The notes beneath the pieces are model-generated. The model worked only from the letters and a program-made list of their open reading frames with translations, had not been told where the DNA came from and did no database searches. A DNA stretch of 64,000 nt from Hyphomicrobium sp. CS1BSMeth3 (GTDB taxonomy: Bacteria; Pseudomonadota; Alphaproteobacteria; Rhizobiales; Hyphomicrobiaceae): positions 2,108,001 to 2,172,000 of the forward strand of contig NZ_FPEI01000006.1 in assembly GCF_900117415.1 (NCBI RefSeq), written 5' to 3'. The position numbers and the translations under genes were made by a program. Below are positions 16,998 to 26,067 of this stretch, piece by piece (the first letter of the stretch is position 1; each line of letters begins with the position of its first letter).

Positions 16998-18701
16998 ATG
17001 TCTATTGACCAGATTACGCTCGATGTCCTCTGGAGCCGACTGATCTCGACGGTGAACGAGCAGGCAGCCGCACTGATCCGCTCGTCGTTCACATCGATCG
17101 TCCGCGAGGCGGGCGATCTTTCCGCAGGCGTCTTCGATAGGCGCGGGCGCATGGTGGCGCAGGCCGTCACGGGAACGCCCGGCCACATCAATTCCATGGC
17201 GACGGGGATGATTCATTTTCTCGACCGCTTCCCGATCGAGGACCTGAAACCTGGCGATGTGCTGGTCACCAATGATCCCTGGAAAACGGCCTCCCAGCTC
17301 AATGACATCACGATTGCGACGCCCGTCTTCAAGAACGGTCGCCTCGTTGCGTTCTTTGCGAGCTGCTGTCACGCGCTCGATATCGGCGGACGCGGCCTCT
17401 CGGCCGACTCGCGCTCGGTCTACGAGGAAGGTCTCTTCATTCCGGTGATGAAGCTGCGCGAAGAGGGCAAGCTCGTATCACCCATTCTGGAGCTGCTTGC
17501 GGCCAATGTGCGCACGCCCGAGGAAGTGCTCGGCGATATCCACTCCCAGATCATCGGCAACGAGGTGGGCGCGCGCCAGCTCCTGTCGTTTCTGGATGAA
17601 TTCGGTCTCGATGATATCGAGGCCTTGTCCGACGAGATCGTCGATCGTTCCGAACGCGCCATGCGTGAACGCATACGTGCACTGCCCGATGGCGAGTACA
17701 GCTACTCGATGACCGTCGATGGCTTCGACGAGCCGATCGTGATTGCAGCGAAGATCAACGTGGCTGGTGATGAGCTGACGGTCGACTATGCCGGATCTTC
17801 CGGCCCGGTCCCCATCGGCATCAACGTCACGCTCAACTATACGCGCGCCTATACGACGTATGGCATCAAGTGCGCCATCTCTCCCGACGTGCCGAACAAC
17901 GAAGGGAGCTTCCGTCCGGTCAAGGTCGTTGCGCCCGAAGGCGGCCTGCTCAACTGCAGCTATCCGGCGCCCGTCGGCGGCCGCCACCTCGTCGGCCATT
18001 TCCTACCTTCTGCAGTCATGGGCGCGCTTGCCGGCGCTCTGCCGGAGAATGTCATTGCACCGGGCTTCGATGCGCTCTGGGATACGCACCTTGCCGGTGT
18101 CGATCGCGCGAGCGGCAAGCACTTCTCTTTCACCTGGTTCTCGGCGGGCGGCGCGGGCGCGCTGCACGGCAAGGACGGACTGTCGGCAACAGCCTATCCG
18201 AGCGGCATCGCGGGCGTACCTGCCGAAGTGATCGAGGCGCTCGCGCCTGTCGTCGTGCGCCGACGCGAGCTGCGCACGGATTCCGGAGGCGCCGGCACAA
18301 GTCGCGGTGGTCTGGGCCAGACCATGGAGGTCGAGGTCCTCACGGACGAGCCATATCTCTTCTCGGGACTCTACGATCGCGCCAAGCATCCGGCTCCCGG
18401 TATTGCCGGCGGGCACGATGGGGCCGTGGGACATCTCTCGACGAACAATGGCGTGAAAGTTCAGCCGAAGCTGAGCGTCGTGCTTCCACCCGATACGGTC
18501 TTCACGCTGGAGATGCCGGGAGGTGGTGGGTTCGGTCCGCCATTCGAGCGCGCGCCGGAGCAGGTCTTGGCCGATGTGAAAGCTGGGTATGTCAGCGTCG
18601 CCGCGGCGAAGAAGGACTACGGCGTGGTCATCGACGACAGGCGTTGGATCGTCGATGAGGAAGCCACCGCGGCCGCGCGTAGATCAGCGTTGCATGTCTG
18701 A
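16998..18701 (+). CDS. Hydantoinase/oxoprolinase subunit B (HyuB family)
   Basis: The 567-residue protein is the B subunit partner of the preceding gene. Family segments are ITLDVLWSRL at the start, REAGDLSAGVFDRRGRMVAQA, GTPGHINSM, LVTNDPWKTASQLNDITI, the SGAGTSRGGLGQ-like stretch (GGAGTSRGGLGQTMEVEV) and a C-terminal MPGGGGFGPPFER motif. It starts at ATG 16998, giving the usual N-terminus. The A and B subunits act together in the cytoplasm. The next gene begins 15 bases after the stop, so all four genes from 14882 form one operon. Confidence 0.88.
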   Translation: MSIDQITLDVLWSRLISTVNEQAAALIRSSFTSIVREAGDLSAGVFDRRGRMVAQAVTGTPGHINSMATGMIHFLDRFPIEDLKPGDVLVTNDPWKTASQLNDITIATPVFKNGRLVAFFASCCHALDIGGRGLSADSRSVYEEGLFIPVMKLREEGKLVSPILELLAANVRTPEEVLGDIHSQIIGNEVGARQLLSFLDEFGLDDIEALSDEIVDRSERAMRERIRALPDGEYSYSMTVDGFDEPIVIAAKINVAGDELTVDYAGSSGPVPIGINVTLNYTRAYTTYGIKCAISPDVPNNEGSFRPVKVVAPEGGLLNCSYPAPVGGRHLVGHFLPSAVMGALAGALPENVIAPGFDALWDTHLAGVDRASGKHFSFTWFSAGGAGALHGKDGLSATAYPSGIAGVPAEVIEALAPVVVRRRELRTDSGGAGTSRGGLGQTMEVEVLTDEPYLFSGLYDRAKHPAPGIAGGHDGAVGHLSTNNGVKVQPKLSVVLPPDTVFTLEMPGGGGFGPPFERAPEQVLADVKAGYVSVAAAKKDYGVVIDDRRWIVDEEATAAARRSALHV

Positions 18702-18715
18702 CCGGGAGAAGGATC

Positions 18716-19525
18716 ATGCTTCAGAGAAACGACAATCCCGAGCGCCAGCGGACGCGGGCGCGCGACGTGCGTGCGAGCATTCGGAGCGGCACTTGGCGGC
18801 AGCAGACGTCCGGCCTGACGCCTGGCATCGTGCAAGGCAACGTTGCCATCGTGCCGGCAGCCTACGCAGGAGACTTCGAGGAATTCTGCAACGCGAACGA
18901 TCGCCCCTGCCCGATCATCGCGAAGTCCAAGATCGGTGACCCGATGCTGCCGGCGCTCGGGGCGGATATCGATATCCGCACAGATCTGCCGATGTACAAT
19001 GTGTATCGCAACGGCGCTCTCGAGAACGAAGTGCACGACATCACGAGCCTTTGGCAGGACGATCTCGTGACCTTCGTGTTCGGTTGCTCGTTCTCGTTCG
19101 AGGAGAACCTCATCGCCGGCGGCGTGCCGCTGCACCATATCGATGCCGGCGTGAGCTGTCCGGTCTATCTGAGCTCGATCGATACGACGCCGGTCGGCCC
19201 GTTCTTCGGCAAGCTGGTCGTATCCATGCGCTCGTTCACGCCGGCCGATGCCGAGCGTGCGGACGCCATCACCTCGCGTTACCCCCTGCTGCACGGCGGC
19301 CCCATTCACAAGGGCGATCCGACAGCGATCGGCATCGCCGATCTCAATGCACCCGACTGGGGCGATGTCGTACCTGTGCCCGAGGGCGAGGCGCCCTTGT
19401 TCTGGGCGTGCGGCGTGACGCCTCACGTCGTGCTCATGAATGCCAAGCTGCCGTTCTGCATGACGCACAAGGCGAGCCACATGCTCGTCACCGACCTCCT
19501 GACCTCACAGATGGCTGCCGCTTAG
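18716..19525 (+). CDS. DUF1445 / D-glutamate cyclase-like putative hydro-lyase
   Basis: The 269-residue protein fits the UPF0317/DUF1445 family, annotated as putative hydro-lyase and related to the D-glutamate cyclase domain. Family segments seen are SGTWRQQTSGLTPGIVQGN (in part), NVAIVPAAYAGDFEEFC, DIRTDLPMYNVYRNG, TFVFGCSFSFEENL and GVTPHVVLMNAKLPFCMTHKASHM (in part). D-glutamate cyclase interconverts D-glutamate and 5-oxo-D-proline, which would connect directly with an ATP-dependent oxoprolinase-type AB enzyme upstream. The link is an inference; bacterial members are mostly uncharacterised. Confidence 0.83.
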   Translation: MLQRNDNPERQRTRARDVRASIRSGTWRQQTSGLTPGIVQGNVAIVPAAYAGDFEEFCNANDRPCPIIAKSKIGDPMLPALGADIDIRTDLPMYNVYRNGALENEVHDITSLWQDDLVTFVFGCSFSFEENLIAGGVPLHHIDAGVSCPVYLSSIDTTPVGPFFGKLVVSMRSFTPADAERADAITSRYPLLHGGPIHKGDPTAIGIADLNAPDWGDVVPVPEGEAPLFWACGVTPHVVLMNAKLPFCMTHKASHMLVTDLLTSQMAAA

Positions 19526-19545
19526 TCGGCCGAGGAAGTTCCCTG

Positions 19546-20949
19546 ATGTCCATGAATACGGCCAAGATCGCCGCGCTCGACAAGGCAAGCGTTCTTCATC
19601 CCTTCACGCAGCTCAAGGACTTTGCCACCGGCAAGCTCGGCGATCCTACGATCGTCGAGACGGGCAAAGGCATTCGTATCAAGGATGCCACCGGGCGCGA
19701 GTACATCGATGGCTTCGCCGGCCTCTACTGCGTGAACATCGGCTACGGAAGAACCGAGGTCGCGGAAGCGATCTCGCGTCAGGCCTATCGACTTGCCTAC
19801 TACCACTCCTATGCCGCCCATACGACGGACGAGCTCGCCATCCTCTCAGACCGGCTGGTGCGTATGGCGCCGGGAAAGATGAGCAAGGTCTTCTATGGCC
19901 TGTCCGGATCGGACGCCAACGAAACGCAGGTGAAGCTCGTCTGGTATTACAACAACCTGCGCGGCCAGCCCAAAAAGAAGAAGATCATCTCGCGCCATCG
20001 CGGCTATCACGGCTGCAGCGTGATCTCGGGCTCGCTCACGGGCATGAGCTTCTATCATGACCACATGGATCTGCCGGTGTCCGGCATCCTCCATACGGGC
20101 ACGCCGCATCACTACTGGGAGGCGCATGAAGGCGAGAGCGAAGCCGAGTTCTCCAAGCGCCGCGCCGAGGAGCTCGAGACATTGATCCTGCGTGAAGGCC
20201 CCGAGACGGTGGGTGCCTTCATCGGAGAGCCCGTGCTCGGCACGGGTGGCATCACGCCACCGCCCGAGGGTTATTGGCCCGCCATACAGGCTGTTCTGCG
20301 CAAATACGATGTACTGCTGATCGCCGATGAGGTCATCACCGGCTTTGGCCGCATTGGGACACCTTTCGGCTCGCACCTCTACGGCATCGAGCCCGACCTT
20401 GTGACGGTCGCGAAGGGCCTGACTTCGGCTTACTTCCCGCTGTCGGGCGCGATCGTCGGCGAGAAGGTTTTCAAGGTGCTCGAAGAGGGTGCCGATCGCG
20501 TCGGCGCGTTCTCCCACGGGTTCACCTATTCAGGTCATCCGATCGGCGCGGCGGCGGCAAACGCTGTGCTCGATATCGTGGAGAAGGAAGATCTTGCAGG
20601 AAAGGCGCGGACGGTCGGCGCATATTTCCAAGCGCGGCTGAAGGAGGCATTCGGACAACTGCCGATCGTTGGCGAAGTGCGCGGTGTCGGCATGCTGGGC
20701 GCCGTGGAGTTCGTGCCGGACCGATCCGTACGCAAGCGGTTCGATCCTGCACACAAAGTGGGGGCGCGGATCTCGGCAGCCGCCCGCGAGCGCGGCCTGA
20801 TCGCGCGTGCCATGCCGCACGGAGACATTCTTGGATTCGCACCGCCGCTCGTGACGACAGAAAGCGAGATCGACGAAATCGTCGACATTGCAGAGAAGGC
20901 CGTTCGGTACGTCATGGACGAGCTCGCCAAGGAAGGTGTGCTGCGTTGA
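19546..20949 (+). CDS. Class III omega-aminotransferase (PLP-dependent)
   Basis: The 467-residue protein is a class III aminotransferase of the omega-amino acid/amine:pyruvate group. It has LHPFTQLKDF near the N-terminus, DGFAGLYCVNIGYG, YGLSGSDANETQVKL (PLP phosphate site), SRHRGYHGCS, FIGEPVLGTGG, LLIADEVITGFGR (aspartate to PLP nitrogen) and the PLP lysine in VTVAKGLTSAYFPLSG. It closes the hydantoinase operon, with ATG 19546 and a GAGGAAG ribosome site. It may pass an amino group from an amine or omega-amino acid released by the pathway; the true donor is unknown. Confidence 0.88.
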   Translation: MSMNTAKIAALDKASVLHPFTQLKDFATGKLGDPTIVETGKGIRIKDATGREYIDGFAGLYCVNIGYGRTEVAEAISRQAYRLAYYHSYAAHTTDELAILSDRLVRMAPGKMSKVFYGLSGSDANETQVKLVWYYNNLRGQPKKKKIISRHRGYHGCSVISGSLTGMSFYHDHMDLPVSGILHTGTPHHYWEAHEGESEAEFSKRRAEELETLILREGPETVGAFIGEPVLGTGGITPPPEGYWPAIQAVLRKYDVLLIADEVITGFGRIGTPFGSHLYGIEPDLVTVAKGLTSAYFPLSGAIVGEKVFKVLEEGADRVGAFSHGFTYSGHPIGAAAANAVLDIVEKEDLAGKARTVGAYFQARLKEAFGQLPIVGEVRGVGMLGAVEFVPDRSVRKRFDPAHKVGARISAAARERGLIARAMPHGDILGFAPPLVTTESEIDEIVDIAEKAVRYVMDELAKEGVLR

Positions 20950-20965
20950 GGATCCCGTTGCGCAG

Positions 20966-20999
20966 AGGCGGCGTCGTTCGTACGGTAAGTACGCCGCCT
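20966..20999. terminator. Hairpin between convergent operons
   Basis: AGGCGGCGT (20966-20974) pairs perfectly with ACGCCGCCT (20991-20999), with a 16-base loop. It lies 17 bases past the aminotransferase stop and about 60 bases before the stop of the convergent oxidoreductase, where a two-way terminator would be expected. There is no clear T tract. Confidence 0.5.
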
Positions 21000-21058
21000 G
21001 GCCTTCGGGGCAGGCCGGCATACTCACAGTCACACGTCCTAGCCGGGCCCGCTGACGA

Positions 21059-22447
21059 TCAAGGGCTTTCGAGTTTCGCGGCGCGTGCGATTTCGCCGAC
21101 CGTGATCGGCTTGAGCGGCGGCCGAATGTTCAGATAGCCGACGCTGTCCATATCCTTGCCGCTCTCGGAGCCAGCGATCTGCGAGATCACGAGCCCGCAC
21201 TGCCGGCCCTGACAGGGCCCCATTCCAGCGCGGGTGAATGCTTTGATCTGGTTGGGCCCGGAACCGCGGACATGCGCAGCCTGTCTGATGCTGCGTGCGG
21301 TCACCTCCTCACACCGGCACACGATCGTGTCATCGTCCGGCACGAGGACGGCACGTCGCGGGAGGAAGAGGGCGTCGAGAAAGCAGCGGAATGCCGTCTC
21401 CCGTTCTAGCCGCGCCCGCAGCACAGCGCTCTCTCGCTCGCGATCCTTTGCCGAAGACCTGTCCATTCGCGCAAGAATGCCGAGCGCCGCCAGCTCACCG
21501 GTAAGCCCGGCGGCCCGTGCACCGAGGATGCCGCCGCCGTCGCCGACGGCGTAGAGATCATCGCGGGAGGTCATGCCGAAAGCATCGAGCTGCGGCACAA
21601 AACACTGCTGCTGGCTGCTCCAGCGATGTGCGCAGCCGAGAGCAACGGTGGCATGGATATTCGGCACGACACCTTCATGGACCAGCAGCAAGCTTGCATC
21701 CACGCGGTGCATCTTCCCGCGGGTCGTCGTGTAGCGGATCGTTTCGAGCCGCCCATCTCCCTCGGCAGCGACATCGCACACGTCGATGATCGGCACATCC
21801 GATAGCGCCAGTTGTGCGCGCCACGCCATGCCTTTTGCCAGATCCGGTGCATTTCGGAACATGGCCGGCCAATGCCGGAGGGCGGCCCATAGATTGGAAC
21901 TGGGTGCCGTATTCAGCCAGCCGGCGATCCGCCCGCCGAATGCCCGGAGCTGAGTGATATAGAGCAGCACCAGAGGACCGGCCCCTGCAATCCAGACCCC
22001 GTCCTGAGGTATTTGCCGCGCGCCCTTGAGCAACGTTTGTGCCCCGCCGACGGTCATCACGCCGGGGAGCGTCCAGCCCGGAAAAGGAACCGGGCGTTCC
22101 AAGGCGCCGGTCGCAAGCACGACGGCCTTGGCGTCGATGCGATCAAGGGCGCCGCGATGCTTGGTGAATGCGCGCCAGCCGTCGTCAAGCCGCCAGACTT
22201 CGGTTTCGGCGAGGTACCTAGCGCCGGACGCACGGAAACGGCCAATGGCCTCTCGTCCAGCGCGGTAATCAGCACCAAGAACCGAGGCCATGCTGTCAGC
22301 ACTTTGCTCGGCGGCGCGCCAGACCTGCCCGCCAGGCGCCCGCGCATCGTCCACGACAATGACGTCAATCTGGGCTTTGCGTAGACGCATCGCCGCGGCC
22401 ATGCCGGCCGGGCCGGCGCCGACGATGAGGACATCACATGTCATCAT
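21059..22447 (-). CDS. FAD/NAD(P)-binding oxidoreductase, opine oxidase A / HcnB-like
   Basis: The 462-residue flavoprotein has an N-terminal FAD motif (VLIVGAGPAGMAAAMRLRKA, residues about 5-24), an ATG-box VVLATGALERPVPFPGWTLPGV (in parts) and GDGGGILGARAA. Its C-terminal BFD-like module has cysteine pairs in VCRCEEVT and CQGRQCG that should hold a [2Fe-2S] cluster. With the ferredoxin-like and DAO-type subunits upstream it matches the three-part opine oxidase/hydrogen cyanide synthase/D-hydroxyproline dehydrogenase group. ATG 22447 overlaps the stop of the ferredoxin gene by four bases. Confidence 0.86.
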   Translation of the reverse strand: MMTCDVLIVGAGPAGMAAAMRLRKAQIDVIVVDDARAPGGQVWRAAEQSADSMASVLGADYRAGREAIGRFRASGARYLAETEVWRLDDGWRAFTKHRGALDRIDAKAVVLATGALERPVPFPGWTLPGVMTVGGAQTLLKGARQIPQDGVWIAGAGPLVLLYITQLRAFGGRIAGWLNTAPSSNLWAALRHWPAMFRNAPDLAKGMAWRAQLALSDVPIIDVCDVAAEGDGRLETIRYTTTRGKMHRVDASLLLVHEGVVPNIHATVALGCAHRWSSQQQCFVPQLDAFGMTSRDDLYAVGDGGGILGARAAGLTGELAALGILARMDRSSAKDRERESAVLRARLERETAFRCFLDALFLPRRAVLVPDDDTIVCRCEEVTARSIRQAAHVRGSGPNQIKAFTRAGMGPCQGRQCGLVISQIAGSESGKDMDSVGYLNIRPPLKPITVGEIARAAKLESP

Positions 22448-22740
22448 GGTGTCTGCGTCCGCTTTCCCTGCTGTCGCACCACACGCATGCCCTCGCAGAC
22501 CGCGATCATGCAGGTTCGTTGGGAAGCAACACCATCGACGATGGCCATGCAGTCGAAGCAGGCTCCCATCAAGCAATAAGGCGCTCTCGGTGCACCAGTC
22601 ACTGTGGTCGTGCGTGCGGTGAATGGCGCGGTGCGCAGCAGTACGGCAGCGACCGGCTCCCCCTTGCGCGCGCTCACGTCCACGCCGTCAATCGTGATGC
22701 GCACGAACTCGTCTGTTGGATCAGTTAGCAGCCGAAACAT
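22444..22740 (-). CDS. [2Fe-2S] ferredoxin-like subunit (HcnA/OoxC-like)
   Basis: The small protein (98 residues from ATG 22740) has the DEFVRITIDGVDVSARKGEPVAAVLL opening (in parts) and cysteines in PYCLMGACFDCMAIVDG and QRTC that fit a [2Fe-2S] site. Proteins of this size pair with the two FAD subunits on either side and carry electrons between them. The gene overlaps the end of the upstream DAO-type gene by 20 bases and the start of the downstream FAD gene by four, so the three are tightly coupled. Confidence 0.84.
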   Translation of the reverse strand: MFRLLTDPTDEFVRITIDGVDVSARKGEPVAAVLLRTAPFTARTTTVTGAPRAPYCLMGACFDCMAIVDGVASQRTCMIAVCEGMRVVRQQGKRTQTP

Positions 22741-23857
22741 GGAAGCGATCCGGGTGAAACGGTTTGAGATGATCGGGGAGGACATCACCCATCAGCGCTG
22801 CCGCGATCTCCAGGGCGTGCGCAGCAGCCAGGGTCACGCCGGAATGGCAGATGGTGCAGAAGGCGCCGGGGAAAGTCGGCGATTGGGCATAAATCGGGTG
22901 ACCATCCGGCGTCATCACGCGCAAGCCGGCCCAGTGCCGGACGATGTTGACGTTTTCGAGCGCCGGAAGGATACGGCACGCGCGCTCGGCCATGCGTCCG
23001 GCGCCAGCAGTGTTGGTTCCTGTATCGAAACCGACTTCTTCCTGCGTCGAGCCGATCAGGATGCTTCCCTCGGCGGTTTGCCGGAGAGGAACGGTCGGCA
23101 GCGGAAATATCGGCGCCATCCGCTCTGTGACCAGCAATTGCCCGCGCTGCGGCCGGATCGGGATATCCAATCCGACCTGCTGGGCAAGCTCGCGCGTCCC
23201 ATTGCCGGCAGCCAGGATGAGTTTCGGTGTGTGATACGTGCAAGTGGCGGTCGTCACGATGAAGGAGCCCGTGCGGGGCACGATCGACGTCACGTTCTCA
23301 TCGCCAAGGACTGAGCCGCCGAGTGTTGTAATGGCCGTCTGCAAGGCGTGCAGCAACCGAAGTGGATTGACCTCGCCATCGCGCCCGCAGTGTACGGCGC
23401 CCACCACATCCTGGCCGAGCCGGAGATCCGGCAGCAGTCGCTCGACGACGCTGCGCTCGATCATCTCGGTGTCGTAGGTTGCCTCGCCGAACTCCTCGCT
23501 CATCCGCTGAACGACTGCTGAGCGCGCCGAGAATTCGTCTGCGCCCAGGCAGAAGGAGAGGCCGCCCGTGCAGCGATAGTCCAGCCCAATGCCGGTGAAC
23601 TCTCTCAGGTCTCTGGCGAAGTCCGGCCATAGATCGGAGCTGCGCCGCGTCAGTCTTTGGTAGGCCGGCATCCCGGGACCTTTGCCCTGGACCCAGATGA
23701 TGCCGAAGTTGGCACGCGCCGCGCGGATGTCGCGATCGCCGCCGTCGAGCACGAGAGGCTTGCATCCTTGTCGTGCCAGTCCGTAGGCGATCGCCGTTCC
23801 GACCAGACCGCCGCCAATAATGATGGTCTCCGCATCCCGGGAGGTGACAACCGTCAT
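22721..23857 (-). CDS. DAO-family FAD oxidoreductase, opine oxidase B / HcnC-like
   Basis: This 378-residue protein is a D-amino-acid-oxidase-fold flavoprotein with the FAD motif TIIIGGGLVGTAIAYGLARQG (in part; residues about 11-31). A FAD-covering RPQRGQLLVTER stretch and the C-terminal GLRVMTPDGHPIYAQSP and HSGVTLAAAHALEIAA segments follow. In opine oxidases and D-hydroxyproline dehydrogenases the matching subunit oxidises the C-N bond of the substrate. It begins 12 bases after the end of the DadA-like gene in the same operon. The substrate cannot be read from sequence. Confidence 0.86.
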   Translation of the reverse strand: MTVVTSRDAETIIIGGGLVGTAIAYGLARQGCKPLVLDGGDRDIRAARANFGIIWVQGKGPGMPAYQRLTRRSSDLWPDFARDLREFTGIGLDYRCTGGLSFCLGADEFSARSAVVQRMSEEFGEATYDTEMIERSVVERLLPDLRLGQDVVGAVHCGRDGEVNPLRLLHALQTAITTLGGSVLGDENVTSIVPRTGSFIVTTATCTYHTPKLILAAGNGTRELAQQVGLDIPIRPQRGQLLVTERMAPIFPLPTVPLRQTAEGSILIGSTQEEVGFDTGTNTAGAGRMAERACRILPALENVNIVRHWAGLRVMTPDGHPIYAQSPTFPGAFCTICHSGVTLAAAHALEIAAALMGDVLPDHLKPFHPDRFHVSAAN

Positions 23858-23869
23858 TTCGTTCCCATG

Positions 23870-25150
23870 TCAGGCAGCAAACCGGCTGGCGGAATAGGGC
23901 GTGAGATCGATGGAGTTGGATGGCTTGTTGGCGACCAGCTCGGCAACGAGGCGTCCGGTCGTCGGCGCGCCGGTGACACCGAAGTGAGAGTGGCCGAAGG
24001 CAAACACGATGTTGCGATGCTGCGACGACCGGCTGATGATGGGCAATCCATCGGGCAACGTCGGCCGATGCCCCATCCACTCGGTAAAGCTCGAAGTCGC
24101 GACGCCCGGATACATGCGGGTTGCGTGCTTCAGAAGAACACGAGCACGGCCCCAGTTCGGCGCCGCGTCGAGCCCACCATATTCTGCGGTGCCCGCGAGA
24201 CGCAGCCCCATTTCCATTGGCGCAGTGGCGAAGCTGAAGTCGCGATTGGTGACGGGAAGGCGCGGCATCAATCCAGGCTCGGTGAGCGTGATGTGATAGC
24301 CGCGCTCCGCTTCGAGAGGCACGTCGAGGCCGAGCTGCTTCGACAGCCGGTTCGACCATGCGCCGGCGGCCAGGACGAGGTTCTTGAAGGGGACTTCGCC
24401 AAGCGACGTCAGCGCTGCGACCGGGCCGTCCGGACCGAACCTGAACGAATGAACCTCACCTTCGAGAATCTCCGCCCCGTTGCGTCGGACGTGATCGGCA
24501 ATCGCCTGAACGAGGCGTTGCGGATTGAGGCAGGTTCCGTTGTCGGGCAGCAGCAGGCCGGTTTGATATTCGCCCGAAAGCGTCGGCTCGAGCTCGCGAA
24601 GAGCACCGCCCGTGATGGCTTCCGCGCGGATCCCAGCAGTTTTGCGCAATTCACGCGCCAGCTCGCTATCCATCGGCCCAGATTTGGCGGAGACATAGAG
24701 CTGCCCGCTCATCTCGATGAGCTCCGGCGCGCCAGCTTCCTTGAGGAGAGGCAGATAGCCCTCGAAGACAGGCTGGTGCAGCGCGAGCATGGCACGCGAG
24801 ATGGCGCGCACATTGTCCGGCCGGCTTGCCCGCATCCAGCGCAGCAGCCAGCGGATCAGCTTGGGCAGATGGGCCGGGCGCACGGCCAGCGGCCCCAGAG
24901 GATCAAGCAACCAGCGCGGGACATTCCAGAGCGTGCCGGGCATCGAATAGGGCACGACCGCGCCTGGACTGACGTTGCCAGCATTCCCGAACGAGCAGCC
25001 ATTTCCAGGTGCCAGGCGATCGATCAGCGTGACGCGGAATCCGGCGCGCTGAAGATACGCCGCGCAGCAAACGCCGACGATTCCCGCGCCGACGATCAGA
25101 ACCTCGGCCGCCGCCGCATCACGATTGCTTGTCGCAGCATTCGAGCTCAT
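23870..25150 (-). CDS. D-amino acid dehydrogenase-like FAD oxidase (DadA family)
   Basis: The 426-residue protein has a FAD motif near its start (VLIVGAGIVGVCCAAYL), the DadA hallmark CSFGNAGNVSPGAVVPYSMPG (in parts), GGALRELEPTLS, ERGYHITLTEPG and a C-terminal WMGHRPTLPDGLPIIS plus FGHSHFGVTGAPTTGRLVAEL (in part). It should oxidise a D-amino acid to the 2-oxo acid and pass electrons to the respiratory chain. Its ATG 25150 overlaps the stop of the tautomerase gene by four bases. The longer frame upstream lacks family sequence. Confidence 0.88.
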   Translation of the reverse strand: MSSNAATSNRDAAAAEVLIVGAGIVGVCCAAYLQRAGFRVTLIDRLAPGNGCSFGNAGNVSPGAVVPYSMPGTLWNVPRWLLDPLGPLAVRPAHLPKLIRWLLRWMRASRPDNVRAISRAMLALHQPVFEGYLPLLKEAGAPELIEMSGQLYVSAKSGPMDSELARELRKTAGIRAEAITGGALRELEPTLSGEYQTGLLLPDNGTCLNPQRLVQAIADHVRRNGAEILEGEVHSFRFGPDGPVAALTSLGEVPFKNLVLAAGAWSNRLSKQLGLDVPLEAERGYHITLTEPGLMPRLPVTNRDFSFATAPMEMGLRLAGTAEYGGLDAAPNWGRARVLLKHATRMYPGVATSSFTEWMGHRPTLPDGLPIISRSSQHRNIVFAFGHSHFGVTGAPTTGRLVAELVANKPSNSIDLTPYSASRFAA

Positions 25151-25356
25151 CTGTTGCCGCCTTGCTTGCGCCTGCGCTCGGAGATCAGCTCGCCGCCGAC
25201 CGCCCAATTGTGGGGTTTCACGTCCTCGAACACGACGAACACGCTCTCCGGCGTTGCGGCCGCACACTCGACCATCGCCTGAGTGATGCGCCGCGCAAGT
25301 TCTGCCTTCTTCTCTTCATCCCGGCCTTCAATGAGTTCGACGCGGACGTAGGGCAT
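25147..25356 (-). CDS. 4-oxalocrotonate tautomerase-family protein
   Basis: A 69-residue protein with the tautomerase opening PYVRVELIEGRDEEKKAELARRIT (in parts). Removal of the first methionine would leave the catalytic N-terminal proline. The C-terminal half (VFVVFEDVKPHNWAVGGEL) also fits the family. It could equilibrate imine/enamine or keto/enol products of the oxidases in the same operon. It overlaps the DadA-like start. Confidence 0.88.
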   Translation of the reverse strand: MPYVRVELIEGRDEEKKAELARRITQAMVECAAATPESVFVVFEDVKPHNWAVGGELISERRRKQGGNR

Positions 25357-25370
25357 ACGACTCTCCGATG

Positions 25371-26048
25371 CTATCCGAAGTACTTCTTGCGGTATTTGGC
25401 CTCCAGCACGTTCGCGAGGAACGTGAGCGGCAGGATGATGGCGAGGAAGATCAGCGCGACGATCGTCAGAACTTCCAGCGGACGAAAGGTTCTGATGCTG
25501 ATCTGCTGCCCCTGATAGAGGATTTCAGCCACCGCGATGTAGCCGGCGAGTGAGGTGTTCTTGATCACCAGCACGCACTGGCTGACGAGCGGAGGAAAGA
25601 TGCGTTGGAAGGCGAGCGGACCGGTGATCCGGCGCAGGATCTGCGTGCGCGTCATGCCAACCGAGAAGGCCGCCTCGATCTGCCCCTTCTCGATCGACTG
25701 GAAGCCGGCGCGGAAAATCTCCGAGTAGAAGGCCGCGCTGTACAGCGACAGCGCCAGAACGCCGGTCTGGAATCCGTTCAGAGAAAGGCCCGTGAGAATT
25801 GGCATGCAGTAGTAGATCCAGACCAGCAGAACGAGCGGCGGGACGGCGCGCAAAACCTCGACGATGGCGGTGATCAACAGATAGACCGGGCGCCATGTGT
25901 TGGCTCGCAGCAGGTAGAGCACGAGCCCGAGGGCCATCCCGCAGATAATGATCGTGACTGCAAGGGCGAGCGTCGTGCCGATGGCGCGGAGGAAGACCTC
26001 GCGATACTGCAGGACGACACCAAAGTCCCATTCATAGCCAGATTGCAT
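25371..26048 (-). CDS. Polar amino-acid ABC transporter permease
   Basis: A 225-residue permease of the His/Glu/Gln/Arg/opine family (HisM/GlnP type). It has about five membrane helices, LRAVPPLVLLVWIYY near the middle, and the EAA signature region QIEAAFSVGMTRTQILRRITGPLAFQRIFPPLVSQ (in parts), which contacts the ATPase. Only one permease gene is present, so it may work as a homodimer. It lies between the tautomerase and ATPase genes in one operon. Confidence 0.9.
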   Translation of the reverse strand: MQSGYEWDFGVVLQYREVFLRAIGTTLALAVTIIICGMALGLVLYLLRANTWRPVYLLITAIVEVLRAVPPLVLLVWIYYCMPILTGLSLNGFQTGVLALSLYSAAFYSEIFRAGFQSIEKGQIEAAFSVGMTRTQILRRITGPLAFQRIFPPLVSQCVLVIKNTSLAGYIAVAEILYQGQQISIRTFRPLEVLTIVALIFLAIILPLTFLANVLEAKYRKKYFG

Positions 26049-26067
26049 GGGGCCGGAGTTCCAGAGT

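Noticed and set aside
23657-25282. A 541-codon plus-strand open frame
   Set aside because: It covers the DadA-like and DAO-type genes in antisense, with a low-complexity Arg/Gly/Asp-rich translation and no motif.
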